NCBI GenBank assembly: GCA_001464965.1
Contig: LNEJ01000041.1
Location: 1-54,259, forward strand
DNA length: 54,259 bases
Direction: 5' to 3'
From: Gammaproteobacteria bacterium Ga0074134
GTDB lineage: Bacteria > Pseudomonadota > Gammaproteobacteria > Ga0077554 > Ga007554
Positions 16,901-25,316 of the stretch are shown here, one piece after another. The notes below the pieces were generated by a model. That model did not search any database, was not told the origin of the DNA, and worked only from the letters and a program-made list of their open reading frames with translations. The translations under genes were made by a program, and so were the position numbers. Position 1 is the stretch's first letter. The number at the start of each line of letters is the position of its first letter.

Positions 16901-19842
16901 TTGACACGCAACGTGAATTTGGCACCCTGAACGCCCTTGACGATGACCCGCGTTTGGGCGAAAGGCAGCACCTGTTCATTCCTGGGCGTAATAATCATCA
17001 GGGTATTGTCCATTTCTGCAATCTGCTCATCGCTTAATGCGCCATCCGCGTCGATTTTCCCTGTTTTGTTTGAAGCGTTTTTTGCCGTAGCCGCCACGTT
17101 CTGTGGAGTCGCAGCGCGGTTGATCAGGCCACTGGCGGGCAGCGCCTTTACGTCACCCAGCGGAAGGGGAGTGGGGTTGGCGCTCATCCGCGTCTTTAAT
17201 GCAGTTTCGGTTTCGGAGAGGTCATTCATTGCAGCGGCGCGTGTCCGTATTTCGCGCATTACCTTGACATTGCAGCCTTCGATGGCAAAATCGGCGCGGT
17301 GCAGCTCGCCGTTCTTGATATCCACGAACCGGCTGCCGGGATTGCCAGCGTTGCGTTGCGACAGCACTTCCAACTGTGCTCCCTGCGGCAGGGTTATATT
17401 GTCCAGTTTGAGTACGTGGGTGCGGGGTGAAAGGCCATACAGGCTGTATTTTCCTTCGCCGTCGGTAGTGACGTGCGTGCCATCTTCCAGCAATAGGCGC
17501 ACGCCCGGTACGCCTGGCTCGCCATCATCCTGCACGCCGTTGGCGTTGCAGTCCGCATAGACCTTGCCGAGCAGAAATCCGTCGTCGCCGAACACGCCGG
17601 GTAATACCTGCACGGTGACGCTGGCTATGTTGCTGATCTTGACCAGCGGCCCAGCGCTCTGTGCCTGCGCGCGGTTGATTCCGTCGCCACGCAGCGCGCC
17701 GGGGCCGATCCTCACCCGGTAGGAGAGCGTACTCACAGCCTGGTCTTCGATGGAGCCGATATTAAACACCAGTTTGGGTCCGGTGCCGCCGTCCGGCTCC
17801 GGCAGCGTGGACAAATTGAACCGCAAATTGTCGTCATTGATGCGGGCGCTGCCCGGTTGGTACGCAAACCCGGCGGGCAGGGTGTCGGTGACCAGAACGC
17901 GACCCAGCAACTGGCCGGAGGTATTCTTGACCCTGATCGTGTAATCCATGAATTCACCGATCTCGACAGTGGTGCGCGCTGCTGTTTTTTCGATGAACAG
18001 ACCGGAATGGGAGCTGGCATCGACCGGGATATCGATATGCACCGGGCCGCTCGCCAGGTTGACGAGAAAATTACCGCCATACGAACCGGAGAGGTCGATC
18101 GCTCGACCCGGTGGCAAGAGCGCTGCCGCCAGGGTGGTGGGGAAGCTGAATCCACCGGGCGGTGTCACCACCAGCTTGTAGGTGCTGGGGAGAACAGTGG
18201 GGAATTCGTAGCGCCCATTGGCATCGGTGACCACAGTGCTGGGTGCGGTAGTCGCGCCGTCCGCTTTGAACACCTTGGCCGGCCTGCCGGGCCTGCCGCC
18301 GTTGCCCTCGCCGGTCACGTCGATGAGCGTGACGGTGGCGCCCGGGATCGTCGCATTGGTCTTGCTATCGAAAACCACGCCGTAAGGGTCGATCAACAAC
18401 TCTACCTGCACCTGGGTTTGCCCGCAGCCTTGCAGGGTGGCCGTCAGTTTGTCGCCTTTTTTCGATGTAAGGATACCGTCGCCCGGCGTGGCGGGGCTGG
18501 TCTCGCCATCGCCGCTCTTGACGTTCGGTATGATACGGAACTGGCCGGTATTCACACCTGTTTCGGTGGCAAGATAACTTTCCATGTCGCTGGTGATGGC
18601 AGAGGTGATGATGATGCGCTTGGTCTCCATCTCCAGCGGATCGCTGTTGCACTGCGCTGCATCGGCCTGGACATATAACACCTGTCCGGTGGAAGCGGCG
18701 CGAATCACCTTGGTATAGGCGGCATCGCGGTAATAACGAATAGCGGGAGGTGTATTCGGCACTTCGAGCTGCACGGGATTGGAATTCACCGATTCAGGTG
18801 TGGCGTTCACGCCATTATTGAAAATCACCCGCGCGACATTCTGAATCACGCCGCTGGCATTGGTGTTGACCTTGACGCTGAAGGTGCGCACATAGGACTG
18901 CCCGGCTCCGATGGCGGTATAAGCAAAGGCCACGGCATCCACCCGCTTCAAATCGGTGGGCGGCGTAGTGCGATATGCGTGCTCGGGCGCACCTAGCTCG
19001 TGATACAGGCCCACCGCGCCGCCTCCTGATGTCAGGCTCACAAACGTGGTGTTGACAGGCACAACATCCCGCACGATGATGAACACGTTTGCGGCGTCAT
19101 CGACGACCACGGGGATGCCCGTGGCTGGCTTATTGCCGGTGTTGCTCGCCGTCAGGCTGAAGGTTACTGTATCGCCGGGAGTGGCGGAATGTTCCGAAGC
19201 AGCCTTGGCAAGCTGGAACATCGCACCGTTGGCGACTGTGATGGTATCGGTATTGGCAGCGCTCATGTTCTGTAGCGCGGTGCTTGCCGTGAGCCGTATG
19301 CCGGCAGTCGCGCCCGCAGGCACGGTGCTGGGGGTCATGCCCCAGATTACCACATCAAGTGATTTGCCCGGAGCAAGCATCACGGTGGCGCCATTGGCGA
19401 TGGGCACTTCAACGGTGTCTGCAACACCATTTGCGTTGGCATCATTGACCATGGTCAGGCTCGTCAGATCAAAACCATCACTGGCCAGATTGGCGTAATT
19501 CAGCGTGTAAACACTGGCCACATTGCCGGTATTGGTAAGACGATGCGATATCACAGCCATACCGCCGGCCGGGCGTAAAATGTCCTGGCTGGAACTCAAG
19601 GTCAGCGCTTCAAGCGCTTGAACCTGTACGCGCACGGTATTTGAATACAAGGTGGAATTGTAACCGAGGTCCGTATCGAAGTAAGTTACCATGGCACGGT
19701 TGTCGATATAACTGCCCGCCAGTGGCGCAACCGCCGATGCGGGCACGGGCATCAGACACGCCAGCGCCAGGTATAGCTGGAGGCAGACGGCTAGCACCCA
19801 CCTCCCGGCGAATTTGATGAACTTCGAATCGATGCCTGTCAT
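13960..19842 (-). CDS. DUF11/SdrD-type protein with a C-terminal outer-membrane barrel, 1960 aa
   Basis: The signal peptide ends near PASA-VAPLAG. Residues 40-350 hold two DUF11-like modules. Residues 480-600 form a carboxypeptidase-regulatory-like fold (VVFDSKTNATIPGATVTL, DANGRYEFPTVLP). A DUF11 module spans 615-745 (LFIEKTAARTTVEIGEF) and an SdrD-B-like module 755-860 (GKVYADCNANGVQDDGEPG). Residues 950-1145 hold two beta-sandwich segments, the second resembling an invasin-like Big_1 domain (SLPADGKTPVKITLSLAD). From about 1155 to the end the sequence is amphipathic, ending in YLRLRFKFDETTF; the terminal phenylalanine and alternating aromatics are typical of an outer-membrane beta-barrel. 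It is the only barrel protein in the cluster and the likely anchor. The start has a weak ribosome binding site. Confidence 0.85.
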   Translation of the reverse strand: MTGIDSKFIKFAGRWVLAVCLQLYLALACLMPVPASAVAPLAGSYIDNRAMVTYFDTDLGYNSTLYSNTVRVQVQALEALTLSSSQDILRPAGGMAVISHRLTNTGNVASVYTLNYANLASDGFDLTSLTMVNDANANGVADTVEVPIANGATVMLAPGKSLDVVIWGMTPSTVPAGATAGIRLTASTALQNMSAANTDTITVANGAMFQLAKAASEHSATPGDTVTFSLTASNTGNKPATGIPVVVDDAANVFIIVRDVVPVNTTFVSLTSGGGAVGLYHELGAPEHAYRTTPPTDLKRVDAVAFAYTAIGAGQSYVRTFSVKVNTNASGVIQNVARVIFNNGVNATPESVNSNPVQLEVPNTPPAIRYYRDAAYTKVIRAASTGQVLYVQADAAQCNSDPLEMETKRIIITSAITSDMESYLATETGVNTGQFRIIPNVKSGDGETSPATPGDGILTSKKGDKLTATLQGCGQTQVQVELLIDPYGVVFDSKTNATIPGATVTLIDVTGEGNGGRPGRPAKVFKADGATTAPSTVVTDANGRYEFPTVLPSTYKLVVTPPGGFSFPTTLAAALLPPGRAIDLSGSYGGNFLVNLASGPVHIDIPVDASSHSGLFIEKTAARTTVEIGEFMDYTIRVKNTSGQLLGRVLVTDTLPAGFAYQPGSARINDDNLRFNLSTLPEPDGGTGPKLVFNIGSIEDQAVSTLSYRVRIGPGALRGDGINRAQAQSAGPLVKISNIASVTVQVLPGVFGDDGFLLGKVYADCNANGVQDDGEPGVPGVRLLLEDGTHVTTDGEGKYSLYGLSPRTHVLKLDNITLPQGAQLEVLSQRNAGNPGSRFVDIKNGELHRADFAIEGCNVKVMREIRTRAAAMNDLSETETALKTRMSANPTPLPLGDVKALPASGLINRAATPQNVAATAKNASNKTGKIDADGALSDEQIAEMDNTLMIITPRNEQVLPFAQTRVIVKGVQGAKFTLRVNGDEIGEERVGKRSALESKELQVWEYIGISLVPGKNTLELTQYDDFGNARGRHGITVLAPGKLGAINIEGPGQSLPADGKTPVKITLSLADADGVPMTARTPVTLESSAGVWKVRDLDDKEPGIQIFVEGGKADLDMESPREPGEIQIMASAGSVKGRASLTFVPELRPMIASGIIEGAINLRRLDTSALVTARKQDGFEQELRNFSRASSNGKAQAGVRAAMYLKGKVLGEYLLTMAYDSDKNTRERLFRDIQPDKFYPVYGDASIKGFDAQTTGPLYVRVDQGKSHVLYGDFNTQSLSSWNEARVLSRYNRSLTGVKAHQEDGLTNINVFASQDNLRSVVENLPAKGISGPYLINNLPFIQNSEKVEIITRDRNQNGLILKTVPLVRFSDYEIENLTGRLLFKAPIPSFDADLNPNFIRVTYEVEQGGEKFWVYGADGHINIGDSIKAGGSLVKDNNPQNPSELKSVNVVMQAAERTKVIAELAQTEKAGIGTGNATNFEVRHEGDRFNAQARIARSDLLFDNPSSPLAKGRAEAGAKLSYKIGENNTLKGEYLSNEDISVQSKREGAQVALEHSFTSNLRGEIGVRATHVDSATATTAIKDTASMRARLAGQVPGLSQVGVFGEYEQDVNDSDKRMAALGGDYRLSSGGRLYIRHELISSLGNQYALNPLQQRNATVVGMDTDYMRGGHVFSEYRLRDALAGREAQAAVGLRNQWRLGAGINLHTGFERTHSLDGNAASESMAITSAIDYTSSPLWKGSARLELRSSASSDSLLSTQGLAYKLNDEWTFLGRNTLNITKGKGVADTTQDRMQMGLAYRDHKTNLLNALFRIEQRYEKSGATTSADTLLRNVSIVSSHVNYQPSRALQLSGRYAGKWASETSNRLESTNALHLLSARAIYEFAKRWDAGLNAFSFFSNGFRSHHFGAGPEVGYRVMDNLWVAGGYNFFGYTDKDLAGADYTNPGAYLRLRFKFDETTF

Positions 19843-19933
19843 GGATGTTACGGTTATCTCTTTAAATCAATTTCAACCCAGGTGATCCATTGCGGCTCCT
19901 TTTTGACGCACCCTCGATAACGGAAGGCGCGTT

Positions 19934-19963
19934 AAAAAAGAGGGGAGAGATATCTCCCCCCTC
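19934..19963 (-). terminator. Rho-independent terminator after the 872-aa DUF11 gene
   Basis: On the minus strand the arms GAGGGGGGAGAT and ATCTCTCCCCTC form a long stem (one bulge or mismatch) followed by TTTTTT. It lies 14 bp past the stop of the gene at 19977. The barrel protein gene downstream must be reached by partial read-through or have its own promoter in 19843-19933. Confidence 0.85.
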
Positions 19964-19976
19964 AAGGGACACTTTC

Positions 19977-22595
19977 TTACGGATCGATCCTCACACCGAA
20001 GTTGATGGCGGCCGAAGCGCTCGGCGTCAGGGTGCCTATGGCCGCGCTGACGGTGCCGGAAGCGCCATTCACCGGGGTGGAAACAGTGCCCTGGCTGGTG
20101 ACGGCCGGACCGGCCGCGTCATACGTGGTGTGCGCCGGTGTGGCATCGCTCACAACTACGTTCAGCACGTTCGCGGAACCGTTGTTGGTCACGGTCACGC
20201 GATAGCGGATGCACGCATTGGGAATCGCGCCGCCGCTGATGTTGATAGTGCTGAAGGCTGTATCAGCCGTGCCGTCGCAGGCCGCATCCAGCGCCTGCTC
20301 TTTCACCAGCACGAGGTTGCCCGAGATCACCGTGGTGGCATCGGTAACGCTAACGGCGACTGGCGCCGCCGCACCGTTGATCGTGCCGCTGCTGGTCGCT
20401 GTCAGCGTGGTAGTGTTGAGCACGCCCAACGCTGCACCGGACACTGCGCTCACCTTCACCAGCAGGTTCACGGTCTGGCCTGCGGCAATCGCACCCAATT
20501 GAGCTGCCGTGTTGATAACCTGATCGCCTGCGTCGATGGTGTTGCTGTTGTTGATATCCAGATACACGATGGAAGAGAACGTGCCCTGGGTTTCCAACAA
20601 GGACAGCGCAATCGTGCTCAGTCCGGCGTTTTCAGCCACGTTGCCGGCATTGGTCAGCGCATGGGCATAGACCACGGAGCCGCCGGGGAACACCTGGCCG
20701 GTGTTACTCGGAATCAACTGCACGCTACGAACGGTGTTGATCACCACTGCGTCGTGCTTGCGGTCAATAGCGCCGGAGGAGGGTGACAGCACGCGGAAGT
20801 AGACGGCCTGACCGGGGGCGGGAATCGCCGCCTGGTTGGCCGGAATCGTCACATCCGCATACACCAGCTTGTTGCCGCCGCCGGTAATCACGCCGGTATT
20901 GGTGATCACGGTTTCAGCCGCATCACGGAACACCACTGTCCAGCCGGAAGGCATGGTCAAGGTGCTGAACGCGGAGTCCGTGCTGGCCGAGAGGTCAAAG
21001 GTGTCACCCACAGTGCTTTTGTTGTTCACATACAGTGTGAAGCGTGTGGTGGAAGCGGGATTGGTGCTGTTGGTCGTCACCGCACCTGCTTCAGGACCTG
21101 CACCGTTACCCGGAGCTGCAGCGCCCGAGCTGTTGTTGGTCAAATCGACAGTGTTGGCGACGATGGCGGTCAGTGTGTCGGTCGCCGTAGCCGTTTTGGT
21201 TGGGTCAAGCTTGGACGTTGCGGTTTTGCTCACTGAGAACGGACCACCTGTGGCGCCCGCAGGCAAGGTCACTTTCAACACCACGTTGTAGGTGGCACCG
21301 ATAGCGACTGAGCCGGTATCGGGAATGCCGTTACCATTGGTATCGATCATCGGTGTCACACCGTCTGCCTTGTACAACGAATAGCTGGTGCCTGCCGGGA
21401 AAGAGCCTGCGCCCACGCTGATGTCGAAGGAGTCCACACCGTTACCGGTGTTGGTCAGTACGTTGGTGTAGGTGACGGTAGAACCCTGCACCGCACTGGC
21501 CACCGTTTGGCCGAGCATGGAAACGGACACGGTCTGGTTGACGTTAAAGGTGAAAGTGTTGGTGTTCACCGGACCAACCGTTCCAGCACCGTCGTTGTAG
21601 ACATACTGTGCGGTGTTGTTCAACGGTCCTGTCGGCAATCCTGCGTTGACATTCACCTGGAAGGTCAAAATTCCGGATTGGCCTGCCGCCACGCTGTTGA
21701 TGACGGCCGTGACCTGACTGGCGGCTGTTACGCCGAAGTCATAAGTCACGGTTGGGTTGGTGCCCTGGGCATCGGCCGCGCTGGCGTCGGTTAGCACTGT
21801 CGCGCCAGTGGCGCTCCAGCGGCCCGAGTTCACCACATAGGTCATCCCGGCAGGCAGCGCATCTTTCAAAGTGACGTTGGTCGCTGGGGTGTTGCCTGTG
21901 TTGCTGTAGGTCAATGTCACGGTGTAAGGGCCACTACCGGCGTTACCCGATACAGCGCTCATCGACTTGGTAACATTCATCACCGCATTGGCAGTGATGG
22001 TCGTGGTTTCGGTAACCGTTGTAGACACTGCACCGTTGAAGATGCTGGTAGAGGTGATCGCCAAGGCATTGGTGTTGCCCGATACCACCGTAGTCGGCAC
22101 ATTGCCTACCGCGACAAAACGGAATACCTCACCCGCAGCCAGATTGCCTGTGCTGGTGAGAGGCGTCGTGTTGTCGGCAGCGCCATCGCCATTGGCATCG
22201 GCATAGAACGTCACCGAACCGAAAGCGAAGGAGCCGCTATTGCTATAGCTCAGGTTATAGCTGTCCGTACCGTTACCGGTATTGGTCAGCGTTAATGGAT
22301 AGGTGACCTGGCTGCCTGCCGTGACGGTTTTGCTCAGTGGCTGGGTCAAGGTCAAACTGGCGACCTGTTGCACCACCGCAGTGACGACATTTGAAGTCAC
22401 TGTACGTGTAACATTGGAAGCGTCTGTATAAGTGGCGGAAGCCTGATTGCCGATGGCCGTTCCCGCAAGCGGCGCAGTAGCCTGCGCATTAAGTGCGGGG
22501 AAAAACGCAAAGATGCAGATCAGTACTGTCGCCAACATACGTCCGAAAGTAGAGCGTATGCCCCACCTGGACGTTGAGTGCGCAATTAAGTACAT
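19977..22595 (-). CDS. Secreted DUF11-repeat protein, 872 aa
   Basis: AGGAG lies eight bases before the ATG. The signal peptide ends near LNAQA-TAPLAG. The first 100 mature residues (APLAGTAIGNQASATYTD ... TNTGNGTDSYNLSYS) are homologous to the same region of the barrel protein (APLAGSYIDNRAMVTYFD ... TNTGNVASVYTLNYA). About six beta-sandwich modules follow; the last is a typical DUF11 module (LVLVKEQALD ... VTNNGSANVLNVVVSDATP). Asp/Asn-rich loops (DANGDGAAD, DTNGNGIPD, DINNSNTIDAGD) look like calcium-binding loops. There is no membrane anchor or barrel. It lies 66 bp after the small DUF11 gene, with which it probably forms an operon, and ends at a terminator. Confidence 0.85.
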   Translation of the reverse strand: MYLIAHSTSRWGIRSTFGRMLATVLICIFAFFPALNAQATAPLAGTAIGNQASATYTDASNVTRTVTSNVVTAVVQQVASLTLTQPLSKTVTAGSQVTYPLTLTNTGNGTDSYNLSYSNSGSFAFGSVTFYADANGDGAADNTTPLTSTGNLAAGEVFRFVAVGNVPTTVVSGNTNALAITSTSIFNGAVSTTVTETTTITANAVMNVTKSMSAVSGNAGSGPYTVTLTYSNTGNTPATNVTLKDALPAGMTYVVNSGRWSATGATVLTDASAADAQGTNPTVTYDFGVTAASQVTAVINSVAAGQSGILTFQVNVNAGLPTGPLNNTAQYVYNDGAGTVGPVNTNTFTFNVNQTVSVSMLGQTVASAVQGSTVTYTNVLTNTGNGVDSFDISVGAGSFPAGTSYSLYKADGVTPMIDTNGNGIPDTGSVAIGATYNVVLKVTLPAGATGGPFSVSKTATSKLDPTKTATATDTLTAIVANTVDLTNNSSGAAAPGNGAGPEAGAVTTNSTNPASTTRFTLYVNNKSTVGDTFDLSASTDSAFSTLTMPSGWTVVFRDAAETVITNTGVITGGGNKLVYADVTIPANQAAIPAPGQAVYFRVLSPSSGAIDRKHDAVVINTVRSVQLIPSNTGQVFPGGSVVYAHALTNAGNVAENAGLSTIALSLLETQGTFSSIVYLDINNSNTIDAGDQVINTAAQLGAIAAGQTVNLLVKVSAVSGAALGVLNTTTLTATSSGTINGAAAPVAVSVTDATTVISGNLVLVKEQALDAACDGTADTAFSTINISGGAIPNACIRYRVTVTNNGSANVLNVVVSDATPAHTTYDAAGPAVTSQGTVSTPVNGASGTVSAAIGTLTPSASAAINFGVRIDP

Positions 22596-22661
22596 GGAAT
22601 TTCTCCTGTGCGATTAAAAAAACAAAAGTGATTTACAGGGGGTTGTGCAGGGGATGTCATG

Positions 22662-23210
22662 TCATTGCCCCACCCCCTTCACAGCTATGGAAGTGTTGGC
22701 CGCCGTGCTGGTGCTCACCCGCATGCTGGTGCTCACCCGCATGCGGGCACTGACTGCCGTATTGGTGCCGGGCGCGAGATCGCCGAGCTTCCATTGCAGA
22801 TAACGGTATTCGCTGTAGGGAACAGCGCGCTCTTCCACCTTACCGTCCGCCAGTTTTACCTGGCGCTTCAGCGGCACGATGGCGTAGTTCTTGCCATCCA
22901 GGCTTGCGCTGTGCGGCATTGCCTGGCCTGGAACGAATTGGAGTCCTTGCGGCACTGGCAATGTCGCCAGCAGATTTTTGGCGGGATTGTTGCCGTTGTT
23001 GCGGTAAACCGCCCGGTACTCCAGCGTGTCGCCGGGCTGGGTCTGCTCCGCCGACTGCAAAGACTCTTTGCCATCGGCCTGCATCACCACCTTGGAGGCA
23101 GACAGCTTGGCCTCCACCGGACCATTGGGCGCCGCCTGAGACACGCCCCAGAAACTCATCATTGAAGCAGCCAGAACACCCACTGCCAGAATCGAGACGT
23201 TTGCTTGCAT
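22662..23210 (-). CDS. Small secreted DUF11-like protein
   Basis: A 182-aa exported protein, first gene of the surface cluster. The start at 23210 is set by a perfect AGGAGGT six bases upstream; an in-frame ATG at 23249 lacks such a site. The signal peptide ends near SQA-APNGPV. One DUF11-like module follows (QPGDTLEYRAVYRNNGNNPAKNLLATLPVPQG). The C-terminus holds a tandem 18-bp duplication that gives MRVSTS twice, then a Thr/Ser-rich tail. Its size suggests a periplasmic accessory or subunit rather than a stalk. The strong ribosome binding site suggests high expression. Confidence 0.8.
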   Translation of the reverse strand: MQANVSILAVGVLAASMMSFWGVSQAAPNGPVEAKLSASKVVMQADGKESLQSAEQTQPGDTLEYRAVYRNNGNNPAKNLLATLPVPQGLQFVPGQAMPHSASLDGKNYAIVPLKRQVKLADGKVEERAVPYSEYRYLQWKLGDLAPGTNTAVSARMRVSTSMRVSTSTAANTSIAVKGVGQ

Positions 23211-23705
23211 AGTCTTACCTCCTGCTTTAAATAGAAAATGAAATTGCATAATCCTGCGAAGATAAGATCGGCCAATATATTTATTTAACTAACTGTTTTA
23301 TATAAACAAATACAAAACTATAGAGAAACATGCTGGCGCTATTGATGCGTGTTTTACTGAGGGGTTAAGCAGGTGGGTAGGAGATCAAAAAGAAGGTTCA
23401 ATGCTTGAAGAAGTTGGCAAAGTTATCGCGCGGATAAAACAGCGCCAGAACTTTGTGTCCGATGTGCAGGCACATCAAGGGATGGGTTAAAATGGTTAAC
23501 GGTGAACCTGTCAAACCACATGTCGAGAACAGAAAGACATAGGTGCGATAAAAGATGTCAGGAAAAGGTAAATAATCTGGTTGCTTGATATAACTTTATG
23601 AATGTGTTTTGAAATAGCGAGCGTTGCCCCTTTCTTGAGGCGCTTAGGCTGTCGATAACCCGTGTTACTATAGCCATGCAGAAATGATTCAACAGGAAGC
23701 GCATC
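23211..23705. promoter_or_regulatory. Divergent intergenic region between the DUF11 cluster and its response regulator
   Basis: A 495-bp gap between divergent genes, so it must hold promoters for both. An AT-rich stretch at 23270-23325 lies 60-115 bp before the small DUF11 gene and is the likely promoter zone for the cluster. GGTTAA occurs three times (23363-23368, 23485-23490 and 23494-23499), the last two nine bases apart. They could be response-regulator half-sites, but this is a weak guess. No clear -35/-10 pair could be fixed and no gene was seen. Confidence 0.4.
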
Positions 23706-24395
23706 ATGAAAATAGGATTAGTTGAAGACGATTATGACCAGGCAGAGTTCACCAAACTACTGCTCCAGTATTCCGGCCACGAATGCCAGCATTTCGGCAA
23801 TGCTCACGATTTCATGGCGGCGGAAGACGCCAAGCATTTTGAGTTGTTGATTTTGGACTGGGTATTGCCTGACCTGAGCGGCATGGAGATCGTAGACTGG
23901 GTGCGCAACACAAAGCGTTGGAGCATACCGATCATGATGGTCACCAGCCAGCGCCGCGAAGAAGACACAGTTGCGGCTCTCAAGATGGGTGCGGATGACT
24001 ACATGATCAAACCGTTGCGCCAGTTCGAATTTCTGGCCCGCATCGATGCGTTGACCCGGCGCGGCCGAGACAACGGTTCACCTAAAAAGAACGAAATTAC
24101 GGTCGGCCCTTTTGTTATATGTGCCTCCGATCGCACGATTACCAGGGACGGCGCGCGCGTTGACCTTTCTCCAAAGGAATTCGACTTGGCATTGCTGTTC
24201 TTCCGCAACCTGAATACCACGCTTTCGCGCATCAATCTGCTCGACAGCATCTGGGGCTATAACACCCATGTGAATACCCGCACACTCGAAACACACGTCA
24301 GCCGATTGCGCAACAAACTCGGCCTCCTTCCGGAAAACGGCTGGCGCTTGTCACCCGTTTATCAGCATGGCTACCGCCTGGAGAAAGTAGACTAG
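23706..24395 (+). CDS. OmpR/PhoB-family response regulator (orphan)
   Basis: A 229-aa two-component response regulator. The receiver domain spans residues 1-118: acidic pair D8-D9 (LVEDD), phosphoacceptor D51 (LILDWVLPD), switch threonine in MMVTSQ and lysine in MIKPL. The winged-helix DNA-binding domain spans about 130-228 (LSPKEFDLALLFFRN, THVSRLRNKLG, GYRLEKVD). AGGAAG lies upstream of the ATG. No histidine kinase is encoded within 20 kb on either side, so its partner is elsewhere. Its divergent placement next to the 16.7-kb DUF11 cluster makes that cluster its most likely target, by inference. Confidence 0.92.
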   Translation: MKIGLVEDDYDQAEFTKLLLQYSGHECQHFGNAHDFMAAEDAKHFELLILDWVLPDLSGMEIVDWVRNTKRWSIPIMMVTSQRREEDTVAALKMGADDYMIKPLRQFEFLARIDALTRRGRDNGSPKKNEITVGPFVICASDRTITRDGARVDLSPKEFDLALLFFRNLNTTLSRINLLDSIWGYNTHVNTRTLETHVSRLRNKLGLLPENGWRLSPVYQHGYRLEKVD

Positions 24396-24456
24396 CTCTA
24401 GAGTGGAAACAGCCACGTAGCTGGCTGGCGCGCCCCAGGGAAGCGCCGCTGCTCCG

Positions 24457-24471
24457 TGAACAGGTTCTTAG
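24457..24471. repeat. Dispersed repeat copy at a gene end
   Basis: TGAACAGGTTCTTAG supplies the TAA stop codon of the minus-strand hydrolase gene (24468-24470). It is related to copies at 4172-4192 and 28236-28256. The insertion of such an element may have reset the C-terminus of the gene. Confidence 0.4.
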
Positions 24472-25316
24472 GGTTTGCCTGAAAGCAATGGGTCGAGATA
24501 GTCAATGAGCGCCCGGCGATATTCCGTGCGTTTGAAAGCGTCTATATGACCGCCCCCGGGAACGACCCAGAGGGTTTTGGGTTCGACCGCGGCATTGTAG
24601 AGCCGCTCACCGTGCGCAAGTGGCACGATACGATCCCGGTCGCCATAGACGAGGAGTATCGGGATGGGCGTTATGTGCCCTATCGATTTCACTGGACTGT
24701 AATCGTCGTTTACCGTCCATGAAAGGGGATATTGCAAGGGCCATGTCAGCCAGAAGCTTGCCAGTTTTTCGCGGGCAATGTCGCGGTAGCTGGAGAAGGC
24801 ACTTTCGACAATCAGCGCCTTGATGCGCGAACGGTGGCGGCTGTGTGCCACAGTGTAGGTGGCTACCGCCCCGCCCAGGCTTTGTCCAAATACGATAAGA
24901 GGGGTGTCGCGGGCGTCGTGCATATTCGCCACGGCGTCGAGGGCGCTCTCCGCGTCAGCGTGCAGACCTTTGATTTCCGGTGTTCCCTGCGATGCGCCGT
25001 AGCCCCTGTAGTCGGGAAGGAAAACATTAAAACCCTCTTTGGGTAACCAGAATACGGCGCCGATGTGGGTGCTGATGTTCTCGGCATTGCCATGAAAAAA
25101 AACGACAGTGCCGCGTACGGTGCCTTGCGCGGGAAGCCACCAGCCATGCAAGGGTGTGTTGTCGCGGGAGGTGAAGAATACCTCGCGGTACTTGAGGCCA
25201 ATTTGATCCGGGGTGCGCACATGTTGTGGCATGGGATGAAAGAACAACCCCGTGCATCCGGCAAGGGAGGTGAGCAGGAGAAAAAATAACGCTCGCCATG
25301 TTCTCAGAGAAACCAT
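24468..25316 (-). CDS. Lipoprotein alpha/beta hydrolase
   Basis: A 282-aa serine-hydrolase-fold protein. The lipobox LAGC puts the lipidated cysteine at C21, so it is membrane-anchored. The oxyanion segment is HGNAEN (residues 75-80), the nucleophile elbow GQSLGG has S146, the acid is in YGDRDRIVP and the histidine in PGGGHIDAF, giving a complete triad. It resembles the YfhR/BEM46-type family. The substrate is unknown. It overlaps the 3' end of the DUF4105 gene by 13 bp, so the two are translated as a unit. Its stop lies in a dispersed repeat. Confidence 0.88.
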   Translation of the reverse strand: MVSLRTWRALFFLLLTSLAGCTGLFFHPMPQHVRTPDQIGLKYREVFFTSRDNTPLHGWWLPAQGTVRGTVVFFHGNAENISTHIGAVFWLPKEGFNVFLPDYRGYGASQGTPEIKGLHADAESALDAVANMHDARDTPLIVFGQSLGGAVATYTVAHSRHRSRIKALIVESAFSSYRDIAREKLASFWLTWPLQYPLSWTVNDDYSPVKSIGHITPIPILLVYGDRDRIVPLAHGERLYNAAVEPKTLWVVPGGGHIDAFKRTEYRRALIDYLDPLLSGKP

